The position numbers and the translations under genes are program-made. DNA of 64,000 nucleotides from NCBI RefSeq assembly GCF_900111905.1, contig NZ_FOKM01000024.1, positions 1 through 64,000 on the forward strand, in the 5' to 3' direction. Below are positions 52,895 to 61,299 of the stretch, in pieces. The DNA comes from Rhizobium sp. NFR07 (GTDB lineage Bacteria > Pseudomonadota > Alphaproteobacteria > Rhizobiales > Rhizobiaceae). The notes below the pieces were generated by a model, which had not been told where the DNA came from, made no database searches, and saw only the letters and a list, made by a program, of their open reading frames with translations. The first letter of the stretch is position 1, and each line of letters starts with the position of its first letter.

Positions 52895-54562
52895 ATGCCT
52901 GTAGTCGTTCCAGACAATACGGTTCAAGATATCAAGTGGTGGCACAGCGCGACCGTTTATCAGGTATACCCGCGCAGCTTCTGCGATTCGGATGGCGATG
53001 GCATCGGCGATATTCCGGGCATCACGTCACGGCTGGATTACCTGCAACAGCTCGGCATAGATATCATCTGGCTCTCGCCCATTTACCAGTCACCCATGGA
53101 CGACAACGGCTACGACATTTCGGACTATCGTGCCGTCGCGCCGGAATTCGGGACGCTCGAGGATTTCGATCGGCTGGTGTCCGAGGCAAGGGCGCGCGGG
53201 ATCGGCATCATTCTCGATCTCGTGGTCAATCACACCTCGGATGAGCATCCCTGGTTTCTGCAGTCGCGCCAGACTGCCGACAACCCGTTCCGCGATTTTT
53301 ACATCTGGCGCAAGCCGGCCGATGACGGCGGGCCGCCCAATGACCTGCAATCCTCGTTCGGCGGGCCGGCCTGGTCACTGGACCCGACGACGGGCGAATA
53401 TTACCTGCATCTCTTCTCGCGTCGGCAGCCCGATCTCAACTGGGAAAATCCGAAGGTCCGCGCCGAAGTCTACGCGATGATGAACTGGTGGCTGGATCGC
53501 GGAATTGCGGGCTTCCGCATGGACGTCATCGATTATATCGGCAAGCAAGTCGACCGGCAGGTGGTTACGGATGGCCCCCATCTCCATGACTATCTCCAGG
53601 AAATGAATGCTAGTACGTTCGGCGGCCGTGACATCCTGACCGTGGGCGAGACATGGAGCGCCACGCCGGGATCCGCGCTTCTCTATTCCGGGCGCGACCG
53701 CAAGGAACTGTGCATGGTTTTTCAGTTCGAACACGTGACCCAGCAATGGGACGCGGTTCACGGCAAATGGCGCTCAAAACCGTTCGACCTCGCGGGCCTG
53801 AAGACGGTTTTCGGCAAATGGCAGCTGGCGTTGGCAAATGACGGCTGGAACGCACTGTTCTGGGGCAATCACGACCTTCCCCGCGCCGTTTCCCGTTACG
53901 GCGATGCGACGGGCTACCACAGCCAATCCGCAAAAATGCTGGCGACGGTGCTGCACTTATTAAAGGGAACGCCATTTGTCTACCAGGGTGAAGAGATCGG
54001 CATGACGAACATGCCGTTCACGTCGATCGACCAGTATCGCGACATCGAGACATTGAACATGCACCGGCTGCAAATGGAGGCTGGTCTGTCGCCGGAAGAG
54101 TTCATCCGAGGCGCCAACGAAAGCGGGCGCGACAATGCCCGCACACCCATGCAGTGGAGCGCCGCGCCGCACGGAGGTTTTTCCTCTGGAACGCCGTGGA
54201 TTGAAGTGAACCCCAATTACGTCACCGTCAACGCCGAGAGGGCGATGACCAACGACGCTTCCATATGGAACCATTACCGAAAGCTCATCGCGCTTCGCAA
54301 AGCACATCCGGTGATTGTATATGGTGATTACCAACCATGGCTCGACCAGCACCCGGATGTGTTCGTTTACACCCGCAGACTCGAGGAGGTCAGGCTTATC
54401 GTCGTAGCGAGTTTCAGCCCCGGCCAGGTTCGCCTGACCGTTCCGACGGAGCTTGTCGCCGAGGGTAAGTGCATCATCTGGAACTATGACCCCAGCGATA
54501 AGATCGAGGCTGAGATGGTCCTCGAACCGTACGAGGCCATCGCGCTGCTGACAGTTGCGTAG
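52895..54562 (+). CDS. GH13 alpha-glucosidase / trehalose-6-phosphate hydrolase-like (555 aa)
   Basis: VYQVYPRSFCDSDGDGIGDI, motif I DLVVNHTSDEHPWF, motif II GFRMDVIDYIG (nucleophile Asp), motif III TVGETWSA (acid Glu) and motif IV FWGNHDLPRAVSR are the oligo-1,6-glucosidase/TreC subgroup pattern. It cleaves glucose from alpha-glucosides inside the cell. ATG at 52895 chosen; the long frame from 52499 reads the neighbour out of frame. It follows the first GH13 gene by 107 bases, same strand. Confidence 0.88.
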   Translation: MPVVVPDNTVQDIKWWHSATVYQVYPRSFCDSDGDGIGDIPGITSRLDYLQQLGIDIIWLSPIYQSPMDDNGYDISDYRAVAPEFGTLEDFDRLVSEARARGIGIILDLVVNHTSDEHPWFLQSRQTADNPFRDFYIWRKPADDGGPPNDLQSSFGGPAWSLDPTTGEYYLHLFSRRQPDLNWENPKVRAEVYAMMNWWLDRGIAGFRMDVIDYIGKQVDRQVVTDGPHLHDYLQEMNASTFGGRDILTVGETWSATPGSALLYSGRDRKELCMVFQFEHVTQQWDAVHGKWRSKPFDLAGLKTVFGKWQLALANDGWNALFWGNHDLPRAVSRYGDATGYHSQSAKMLATVLHLLKGTPFVYQGEEIGMTNMPFTSIDQYRDIETLNMHRLQMEAGLSPEEFIRGANESGRDNARTPMQWSAAPHGGFSSGTPWIEVNPNYVTVNAERAMTNDASIWNHYRKLIALRKAHPVIVYGDYQPWLDQHPDVFVYTRRLEEVRLIVVASFSPGQVRLTVPTELVAEGKCIIWNYDPSDKIEAEMVLEPYEAIALLTVA

Positions 54563-54817
54563 AAACTGCGGTGCCTTTCGACGATGACTATTGGCATCAC
54601 CTGTCTAGGGGGATATCGCCTCAGCAATACAGCTTCCTTTTCAACGTTTGAGCCGAAGTGGTGTTTTCGAGGACTGTGCAGGCGAAATGACACCTTCATG
54701 GGCCACTCCTTCACCCTGCGGAGAAATAGTTCCAGCACCCATTGAGTCATCGTCTCCTAAGGATCGAGAATTGATCCCGAACCTCTTATCCCTATGCCTA
54801 CTGCGCCGAGCGCTGTC
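54563..54817. other. Gene-free stretch
   Basis: About 255 bases after the second GH13 gene with no gene or clear terminator. Confidence 0.35.
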
Positions 54818-55003
54818 TCAACTTCCTGGCGATGGCTCGGCTGCCTCCGCGCCCGCCTGTCCGGTTTTTGACTGGTCCTTGCGGGGTGCAATCTTGGCGC
54901 CATCGCTCTTCTCACCTTGCCGCTGCAGATCGCGCTCAATAGTGTCGCGCGATCCTTCCGCCGGATCCTGTTCAGGGTGGTCTTTTTAGTCGGTCATTGT
55001 CAT
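54818..55003 (-). pseudogene. Small charged protein gene with an early stop codon
   Basis: On the minus strand ATGACAATGACCGAC is followed by TAA (54986-54988), and the same frame then stays open for 56 codons. It gives KDHPEQDPAEGSRDTIERDL, QRQGEKSDGAKIAPRKDQSK and an Ala/Gly/Glu end to a TGA at 54818. GGGG lies before the first ATG. The charged, Gln-rich composition resembles rhizobial small stress proteins. The third or fifth codon is a nonsense mutation unless it is recoded. Confidence 0.5.
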
Positions 55004-55202
55004 ATTTACCCCATAGCCGGCATTTCGGCGTTAGGCATTACGTTATACGCAGGCGACCGTTCGGAAAGCGCTTTTTATGGGAAATTAGATCATTGATGGT
55101 TCGAGTCCTTTGAAGACCTTAAAACTGACTGAGCCGTTGATACAGCTCGACGGGAACTGTGCGCCATATTTGCGGGTTTGCTCTCGAGGTAGGAGAAATC
55201 GC
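55004..55202. other. Stretch with tRNA T-arm-like motif, copy 2
   Basis: About 200 bases. At 55095-55122 (TTGATGGTTCGAGTCC...AAGACCTT) lies the second copy of the motif seen at 49.8 kb. No gene supported. Confidence 0.4.
55081..55122 (+). repeat. tRNA T-arm-like motif, copy 2
   Basis: AAATTA, then GATGGTTCGAGTCC and AAGACC, 22 of 28 core bases identical to the copy at 49761-49804 and in the same orientation. GGTTCGAGTCC is a classical T-loop sequence. No other tRNA parts are found nearby. Confidence 0.5.
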
Positions 55203-55427
55203 ATGCAGGACACAGGCGATGAAAGCGTCGTAAACAGCATCTTGACGGAGCTAGGCATCCTTCGACCGCAAGGCAGTAGAGAGGACGCCCTGACACTTGA
55301 GCAGCAAGAAGTCATTGCTGCTTACCGGGCTGGCCGGATGACTGAAGAGGAAATCCTGAAACATCTTTCCCAAGATCCCGCTTTGTCGGGTCATCTTTCT
55401 TTCCCTGACGAAACGCCTACCGGCTGA
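55203..55427 (+). CDS. Small acidic hypothetical protein (74 aa)
   Basis: MQDTGDESVVNSILTELGIL, TLEQQEVIAAYRAGRMTEEE and ILKHLSQDPALSG suggest a small helical protein. TAGGAGAA lies 6 bases before the ATG at 55203. The longer frame from 55110 starts within the T-arm-like motif and is unsupported. Function unknown. Confidence 0.55.
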   Translation: MQDTGDESVVNSILTELGILRPQGSREDALTLEQQEVIAAYRAGRMTEEEILKHLSQDPALSGHLSFPDETPTG

Positions 55428-55527
55428 ACTCTAATAGTTGCAGTGCTGCCGGTCGCTGCGCGGCATCAAAATGCAGGACTTCCGATTTCTAGGCAGAAGA
55501 TTTGGGACATCGAACTGAAAAGCGGAG

Positions 55528-56133
55528 ATGATGGAAGCCTTTGTGCAATCGATGATGGAACGGTTTGGTCCCTTCGGGATCGGCTTGCTGATGTTTCTGG
55601 AGAATATCTTCCCGCCAATTCCTTCCGAACTGATTATGCCGCTTGCTGGCTATCTCGCCACGCAAGGTGACATGAACATTGCGTGGGTGATCGTAGCCGG
55701 CACGGTCGGATCACTGATCGGCACCTTGCCATGGTACTACCTCGGACGTCGACTTGGTCATGACGGGGTTCGACGCCTCGCCTCCCAGCATGGGCGGTGG
55801 CTCACGATGTCGCCTTCTGACGTAGATTCTGCCTCAGAACGGTTCAAGCGGCATGGCAAAGTCTCGGTTCTCGTGGGCCGGCTCATCCCAACAGTGAGGA
55901 CGCTTATCTCGGTTCCGGCCGGCGTGGCGAGCATGCCAATCGGATCGTTCCTATTATTTTCCGCAGTTGGTACTTTGCTATGGACCGCGGCGTTGGCTTT
56001 GGCCGGTTTCCTGTTGGGCCAAGCCTACGACATAATACAGAAATACGTTGATCCGGTTTCGACGGCGGTTCTTGTCATTTTGGTTGTGCTCTACATTTAT
56101 CGTGTCGCAACCTACAAGGAGGACCGCGCTTGA
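55528..56133 (+). CDS. DedA-family membrane protein (201 aa)
   Basis: Hydrophobic helices alternate with the DedA motifs FLENIFPPIPSELIMPLAGY and WYYLGRRLGHDG (G-R-x-x-G) and VGRLIPTVRTLISVPAGVASM. DedA/VTT proteins are inner-membrane lipid flippases or transporters needed for envelope integrity. A second Met at 55531 follows GGAG and may be the start. The stop overlaps the TTG of the MgtC gene (TTGA). Confidence 0.88.
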   Translation: MMEAFVQSMMERFGPFGIGLLMFLENIFPPIPSELIMPLAGYLATQGDMNIAWVIVAGTVGSLIGTLPWYYLGRRLGHDGVRRLASQHGRWLTMSPSDVDSASERFKRHGKVSVLVGRLIPTVRTLISVPAGVASMPIGSFLLFSAVGTLLWTAALALAGFLLGQAYDIIQKYVDPVSTAVLVILVVLYIYRVATYKEDRA

Positions 56134-56594
56134 ACGAGTGGCTTGCTTCGCTGGGCGTGGAACTGGATATCGTTCCGCACCTCGTTGCTTTGCTCGTAGC
56201 CTATGTCTTGGCGCTGCCCATCGCATGGGATCGCGAGCGTAACGAGAGAAGCGCGGGGCTGCGGACTTTCCCGTTGGTCGCTATCGCCGCTTGCGGTTTT
56301 ATACAAGCCGCCGAATCGGTCACTGTCGGCAACGCTGAGGCTACTGCCCGAATAGTAGAGGGCATTATCAACGGTGTAGGATTTATTGGTGGTGGAGCAA
56401 TTCTCGTCGGCAAGCTCGGAACCCGCGGCACGGCGACAGCCGCGAGCATCTGGGCAACGGGCGCAATTGGAACGGCGGTCGGCTTGGGCGCTTACGATAC
56501 TGCTATAGTGCTTTCCGTCGTGACCTTCGCAACACTGAGGGTGATGGCGAATTTCAAGTCAGCGCGAAATCTGCCAGATAATTGTGAGAAGTGA
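56130..56594 (+). CDS. MgtC/SapB-family membrane protein (154 aa)
   Basis: MgtC features are present: ALPIAWDRERNERSAGLRTF, IINGVGFIGGGAILVGK and TRGTATAASIWATGAIGTAVG over four to five helices. MgtC proteins affect magnesium and phosphate balance and virulence. The TTG start overlaps the DedA stop (TTGA), so the two are translationally coupled, an uncommon pair. The family's C-terminal cytosolic domain is short. Confidence 0.88.
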   Translation: MNEWLASLGVELDIVPHLVALLVAYVLALPIAWDRERNERSAGLRTFPLVAIAACGFIQAAESVTVGNAEATARIVEGIINGVGFIGGGAILVGKLGTRGTATAASIWATGAIGTAVGLGAYDTAIVLSVVTFATLRVMANFKSARNLPDNCEK

Positions 56595-56697
56595 CCTCTC
56601 CGCGTCATGGTAGCGGAGCAGAGCATGAAAATATGTGCGCCTTCAAGTGTTCAGCGCTTTTGCAGTCGCGAACTGATACCGTTCACCGCAGCGAGGG

Positions 56698-57639
56698 TTA
56701 GACCGCCCTTGCCAGACGACGGATCGTCTGCGGTGGTTGACCGTATTGGCGTAAGAAAGCTTCGCGCATTCGGCGGAGATCGACAAAGCCGGTTTCACGC
56801 GCAACTTGATCCATGGGGTGGCGCGTCTCCTCGATCATCAGGCGTGCTGCCTCTATACGGATCTGCTCCACTGCCTTGGCAGGTGTCTTGCCTGTTTCAG
56901 ACCGGAAGGCACGGCTGAACTGGCGCGGCGATAAGGCCGCAACATCAGCCAGTTCCTCGACGGTCAGCAGATTGGAGAGATTTGCTTTGGCATGGATCAG
57001 CGCTTTCTGGATGCGGTCAGTGCTGGGTGCGAGCTCCAGCAGTTCTGAATGTTGCGACTGTCCGCCGGCACGGCGGTGATGCATCACCAGTCGTCTTGCA
57101 ACCGCGCTTGCGATGTCGCGTCCGAGATCTTTTTCGATCAGTGCGACGGCGAGATCCAGCCCGGCAGTGAGACCCGCCGATGTCCAGACCGGACCCTCGT
57201 TTATAAAGATGCGATCATCCTCTACGCGCACATTTGGGAACCCCCTTCGCATGTCCTGAGCGTAAGACCAGTGCGTGGTGGCACGGCGCCCATCCAGCAG
57301 CCCCATTTGGCCAAGCAGAAAGGCGCCCGTGCAAAGACCCGCGACCCGGCGGGACACTTTGGCCATGGAGCGCAGGGCTTCCAGTGTCATCTCATCCTGC
57401 TGCGGAGGTGGCGTGAGACCGGCCAGAAGAAGCAATGTGTCCGTAGGGCCGACCTCCCTGAGCTTCACTGTCGGGACGGCGAAACCGCTTGATGATGTGA
57501 CTGGACCTCCTTCGACTGAAGAGATCGACAAGCTGTAATAGGCTTCATCCTTCAACACGTTTGCCAGCTCGAAGGCCGCCTGTACACCGAGTGCGAGAAA
57601 CTGGAAGCTCGGTGTGAGCACCATGGAAACGTGGGGCAT
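56698..57639 (-). CDS. GlxA-type transcriptional regulator (DJ-1/PfpI + AraC HTH, 313 aa)
   Basis: The first 180 residues are a DJ-1/PfpI-like domain (LLLLAGLTPPP, AGLCTGAFLLGQMGLLDGR, HWSYAQDMRRGFPNVRV). The rest holds the two AraC-type helix-turn-helix units (VEELADVAALSPRQFSRAF, MDQVARETGFVDLRRM). Such proteins control amine or carbonyl metabolism and repress or activate divergent genes. Divergent from the SDR gene, with a 124-base intergenic region. Confidence 0.88.
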   Translation of the reverse strand: MPHVSMVLTPSFQFLALGVQAAFELANVLKDEAYYSLSISSVEGGPVTSSSGFAVPTVKLREVGPTDTLLLLAGLTPPPQQDEMTLEALRSMAKVSRRVAGLCTGAFLLGQMGLLDGRRATTHWSYAQDMRRGFPNVRVEDDRIFINEGPVWTSAGLTAGLDLAVALIEKDLGRDIASAVARRLVMHHRRAGGQSQHSELLELAPSTDRIQKALIHAKANLSNLLTVEELADVAALSPRQFSRAFRSETGKTPAKAVEQIRIEAARLMIEETRHPMDQVARETGFVDLRRMREAFLRQYGQPPQTIRRLARAV

Positions 57640-57763
57640 CTATCTCTCCGAAAGAAATGGCCGAAAAACGTAATTTATACGTCATATCGGACAAGGCTCG
57701 TTCGGTCCATAACGTTCTTGTCGAGAGCGATGGCGCTCTCAACCTCGAACAAGGACCAGACCA

Positions 57764-58558
57764 ATGACTGTCAAGGGAACTGCACTTATCACCGGCGCCT
57801 CCACAGGGATTGGCGCGATCTATGCCGACCGCCTCGCCAAACGCGGATACGATCTTATTCTCGTTGCTCGCAACAAGGACAAACTCCAATCGCTTGCCTC
57901 TTCGATTTCCGACCAGACCGGGCGTGCCGTCGAAGTGCTAGCCGCGGACCTTGGGGATGCTGCCGATCTCGCCATTGTCGAAAAGGCTCTGCGCGAGGAT
58001 GCGAGCATCACGGCGTTGGTCAACAATGCCGGCGTGGGGACACACACCAAATTGCTGGAAAGCGATGTCGAACGGATGGACGCAATGGTACGTCTTAACG
58101 TGACCGCCCTGATGCGTCTGACCTATGCAGCCGTGCCTGGTTTTGTCGCGCGCGGTGGCGGCACGGTGATCAACATTGCCTCTATTGTCGCCGTTGCACC
58201 CGAGCTGCTGAACGGCGTCTATGGCGGGACCAAGGCTTTTGTCCAGGCATTCACTACATCGCTGAACCATGAACTGGCAGACAGCGGTATCCGTGCTCAG
58301 GCCGTTCTGCCCGGCGCGACCCGTACAGATTTCTGGGTACTCGGTGGCCTACCAGTTGAACACCTACCCACCGAGATCGTCATGCAGGCCGAGGACATGG
58401 TCGACGCCGCTCTCGCCGGGTTCGACCAGGGCGAGACCAGCACGATCCCGGCGCTGAAGGATGTCGGATTGTGGAACGCGTTCGAAGCGGCCCGCCTGGC
58501 ACTCGGTCCGCAGCTTTCCGCTACCCATTCCGCTGCGCGTTTAAACGTGACGGCCTGA
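57764..58558 (+). CDS. SDR-family oxidoreductase (264 aa)
   Basis: TGASTGIGAIYA (cofactor loop), NNAGVG, the catalytic Tyr-x3-Lys in VYGGTKAF, and Ser in NIASIVA follow the classical short-chain dehydrogenase order, using NAD(P). The substrate is unknown. Divergent from the GlxA-type regulator and upstream of an AhpD-like gene, so it is a likely target of that regulator. GACCAATG precedes the ATG. Confidence 0.88.
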   Translation: MTVKGTALITGASTGIGAIYADRLAKRGYDLILVARNKDKLQSLASSISDQTGRAVEVLAADLGDAADLAIVEKALREDASITALVNNAGVGTHTKLLESDVERMDAMVRLNVTALMRLTYAAVPGFVARGGGTVINIASIVAVAPELLNGVYGGTKAFVQAFTTSLNHELADSGIRAQAVLPGATRTDFWVLGGLPVEHLPTEIVMQAEDMVDAALAGFDQGETSTIPALKDVGLWNAFEAARLALGPQLSATHSAARLNVTA

Positions 58559-58623
58559 GAAACCTCCGAAGGCCTTCAGCCGCAGAGCTCTTTCAGCAAA
58601 ACCCGAACAGAAAGGTTGAGACC

Positions 58624-59151
58624 ATGTCTCGCATTCTCATTCCCGATCAACAATCCGCGCCGGAAGGATCGCAGGCTGCACTTGGTACCATCAGTGCAAA
58701 GCTCGGCCGACTCCCCAATCTCTTCCGTGTCCTTTCCATTAGCCCTGCCGTGATCAACGCTCATGCAGCTCTGAACCAGGGGCTTAGCAAGGCGCTGGAC
58801 GTGAAGACCCGCGAGCGCATCGCTCTCACGGTCGCTGCCGTCAACGGCTGTGAATATTGCAATGCCGCGCACTCCTTCACCGGCTTCACCTTTTCCAAAC
58901 TGAGCAAGGAAGAAATTGCACTTGCACGATCAGGAACGTCGGAGGATCCCAAGGCTGCCGCGATTTTGGCCTTTGCCCGCCGCGTCGCTGAAACGCGCGG
59001 TAAGGTTTCTCACGTCGATCTGGATGCTGTTCGTGGAGCAGGCCTCACCGACAGTCAGATCGTCGAGATTGTGGCTGTCGTCGCGGAAAACTTCTTCACC
59101 AATCTGATGAACAACGTTGCTGGCACGGATGTCGATTTCCCGGAAATCTGA
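58624..59151 (+). CDS. Carboxymuconolactone-decarboxylase-like (AhpD-like) protein (175 aa)
   Basis: The AhpD signature GCEYCNAAH (C-x2-C-x3-H, active-site thiols) is present, with family helices AALNQGLSKALDVKTRERIA and ILAFARRVAET. Members act as peroxidases or thiol reductases. AAAGGTT lies before the ATG at 58624. It follows the SDR by 65 bases and ends before a hairpin at 59187-59215. Confidence 0.85.
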   Translation: MSRILIPDQQSAPEGSQAALGTISAKLGRLPNLFRVLSISPAVINAHAALNQGLSKALDVKTRERIALTVAAVNGCEYCNAAHSFTGFTFSKLSKEEIALARSGTSEDPKAAAILAFARRVAETRGKVSHVDLDAVRGAGLTDSQIVEIVAVVAENFFTNLMNNVAGTDVDFPEI

Positions 59152-59186
59152 ACGTGCTGGTGTTCTGCACAATGATATCGCGGAAA

Positions 59187-59215
59187 TGCCGTGCGGTAGC
59201 TTCATCCGCACGGCA
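59187..59215 (+). terminator. Hairpin after the AhpD-like gene
   Basis: TGCCGTGCGG (59187-59196), loop TAGCTTCAT, CCGCACGGCA (59206-59215): a perfect 10-bp stem 36 bases after the stop. The following sequence has only short T runs, so termination strength is uncertain. Confidence 0.6.
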
Positions 59216-59318
59216 CTCTACTTTGAACCATGCCGATCGAGTTTTTTCGCGATTACGAGGACTTCGATCGCCGGCTCATAGCACGCAAGCTGGTTTATGT
59301 GCTGCGGGAGCTTGAGGC

Positions 59319-59636
59319 CTACGGTTTTACTGCGATGACGTTCAGCGACGATGACATCCTAGTCCCTCGTCGTCGCGGCATACTAATTGACAAACCATAG
59401 CCGACCCGCTGCCCTGACATCCAGTTCGCCCATCGTCGAGAGCGGTTCTTTGGGCGCGGTACATCGCTGTACGAATCGAGGATCCAATCGCTCGCTGCCG
59501 CTTTCTGCGTCTTCACCTCCATCAATGCATCAACGTCTGCTATGAGTGGCCTGGTGATCCGCAGAATTCGTTCTGCTTCGGCGATGGGTAGGCTGTCCTG
59601 CGCCATAAATTCTTCGAGGGAGTAGGATGATGCCAT
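59319..59636 (-). CDS. Small protein, paralogue of the gene at 7291-7500 (105 aa)
   Basis: MASSYSLEEFMAQDSLPIAE, EAERILRITRP, ADVDALMEVKTQKAAASDW align with the 69-residue product at 7.3 kb. Here the C-terminus continues about 35 residues further, Arg/Ser-rich, possibly from a frameshift near 59430. The ATG at 59636 was chosen by homology. Family and function unknown. Confidence 0.6.
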   Translation of the reverse strand: MASSYSLEEFMAQDSLPIAEAERILRITRPLIADVDALMEVKTQKAAASDWILDSYSDVPRPKNRSRRWANWMSGQRVGYGLSISMPRRRGTRMSSSLNVIAVKP

Positions 59637-59738
59637 TGCCTGAAGCTTCCGATTTCGGCTCAGGTAATGCAATCGATACGATCTTGTTCCCATCAACCGC
59701 GGTCTTGCAAAGCTGTGCAGTTCACTGAGACTAGCCCA

Positions 59739-60237
59739 ATGGCTATCGAATCATATCTCTCCCGTCTGGCCGCAAAGGCTACGGAATTGCTTAGTGGACA
59801 GGTCGTCCGTCAGGCGGCAGCGCTATGCCTTCGCGTCGATCCTTCGTGTGAGCAAAAAGTCCTCCTACTATCGAGCCGTGGATCAGGGAGATGGGTAATT
59901 CCTAAAGGGACGGTCGAACGCTATGAGCCCCGAGGGAGCGCGCTAGTCGTGAGGCATTGGAGGAGGCCGGCATCGCCGGAAAGGTCTCGAAGCGTCCCGT
60001 ATCCGCAATCCCGAGGTCCGCATCCGTATCGCTGACACCATTGGCCTGGACGGGCTTGCGCTGGCGGCCGCGAGAAGCGGGCCGGCCGTCCTGTCTGCAT
60101 GGCAGTCCAATGTCGAAACGGCTCGCGATCTTGGCGTTTTGGGTGCGTCCATCCATGCCTATGATGGGCAGCTATATTGGGGGCAGGACAGCCCGGGTTT
60201 TTTCGAGGCGCATATGGAAGGGAAGCTGTTTGCCTAG
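59739..60237 (+). pseudogene. Ruined Nudix hydrolase joined to a DsbA/HCCA-isomerase-like end
   Basis: The frame from 59739 gives MAIESYLSRLAAKATELLSG, VVRQAAALCLRVDP and GRWVIPKG, the start of a Nudix hydrolase. A frame change then leads to REALEEAGIAGKV, the centre of the Nudix box (R-E-x-x-E-E-x-G), and that frame also loses the family. A third frame gives GLDGLALAAARSGP, LSAWQSNVETARDLGVLGAS and YDGQLYWGQDSPGFFEAH. This resembles the C-terminal end of 2-hydroxychromene-2-carboxylate isomerase/DsbA-like proteins (F-G-V-P-T-F-V-V-D-G-x-x-F-W-G-Q-D-R). Two unrelated genes meet here. Confidence 0.55.
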
Positions 60238-60336
60238 ATCGTCAGCTTTGGCAACCCAATCATATTGAAGCGATCTCTTTCTGGGTGTGATGCGTCCATA
60301 CATTCCGTCGTCCTCCTCCATGGAGGGCGTTTCCAC

Positions 60337-61191
60337 TCAGATGGCGCTGGCGGTCTTGTTTGCGATATAGAGTTCGCGCAGCTTGAGCGTCAGCGGACCG
60401 GGCTTTCCGTCGCCGACGGGCGCGCCGTCGATGCGCGTGACCGGCATGACGAAGTTGGTGGCCGAGGTGATGAAGGCTTCCGCAGCATTCTTGGCCTCAT
60501 CGGGCGTGAAGGCCCGCTCCTCGTATAGGATGCCGGCCTGTTCGGCGATGTCGAGCACGCTGGCGCGGGTGATGCCGTGCAGGATGGCGTTCGACAGCGG
60601 GCGGGTGATCAGCTTGCCGGTCCTGTCGATGACATGGGCGGTCGCCGAGCTCGCCTCCGTGACGAAGCCGTCTTCCACCAGCCAGGCGTCGTCCGCGCCT
60701 TTTTCGGCCGCCTGCATCTTGGCCATGGAGGGATAGAGGAGCTGAACGGTCTTGATGTCGCGGCGCTCCCAGCGCCAGTCGGGCAGAAGAGCAACGGAAA
60801 GGCCGGTGGCGAGCTTGGAGTTGTCGATCACTGACTTCGCCTGGGTGAAGAGAACCAGCGTCGGCTTCGGCTCCTGTGGGAACGCGAAGTCGCGGTCGGC
60901 GGGGCCACGCGAAAGCTGCAGGTAGATCAGACCTTCTTTGAGCGCATTGCGGCGAACGATCTCGCGATGCACGTCCAGCAGCTCTTCGGTCGGGATCGGC
61001 AGGTGCATTCCGAGTTCCGCGATCGAGCGCTTCAGGCGGGCGGCGTGGCCTTCGTATTCAAGAAGCTTGCCGTCGATGACGCCGGTCACTTCGTAAATGG
61101 CGTCGGCGAACAGGAATCCGCGGTCGAAAATGGAAACCTTGGCATCGGCTTCGGGCAGCCATTCGCCATTGAGAAAAACGATACGGGACAA
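60337..61191 (-). CDS. dat: D-amino-acid aminotransferase (class IV PLP enzyme, 284 aa)
   Basis: IFDRGFLFADAIYEVT, the PLP-binding Lys147 in RRDIKTVQLLYPS, EASSATAHVI and the late LHGITRASVLDIA are the D-amino-acid aminotransferase pattern; the length matches (about 285). It moves amino groups between D-amino acids and 2-oxo acids. The start is a TTG (MSRIVFLNGE) with AAGGAG 8 bases ahead; the frame extends to 61284. Downstream of the hydantoinase/racemase genes, so it may consume the D-amino acids produced there. The symbol is by family. Confidence 0.85.
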   Translation of the reverse strand: MSRIVFLNGEWLPEADAKVSIFDRGFLFADAIYEVTGVIDGKLLEYEGHAARLKRSIAELGMHLPIPTEELLDVHREIVRRNALKEGLIYLQLSRGPADRDFAFPQEPKPTLVLFTQAKSVIDNSKLATGLSVALLPDWRWERRDIKTVQLLYPSMAKMQAAEKGADDAWLVEDGFVTEASSATAHVIDRTGKLITRPLSNAILHGITRASVLDIAEQAGILYEERAFTPDEAKNAAEAFITSATNFVMPVTRIDGAPVGDGKPGPLTLKLRELYIANKTASAI

Positions 61192-61299
61192 GACACAATC
61201 TCCTTCAGGATGACGGACAGCGTTGGTCAAATTGCTTGTTTCGGCGTCCGTGGAATGGAATGGCAGGACGGGCCACGACGGCATCGTCTGGCCCGCAAT

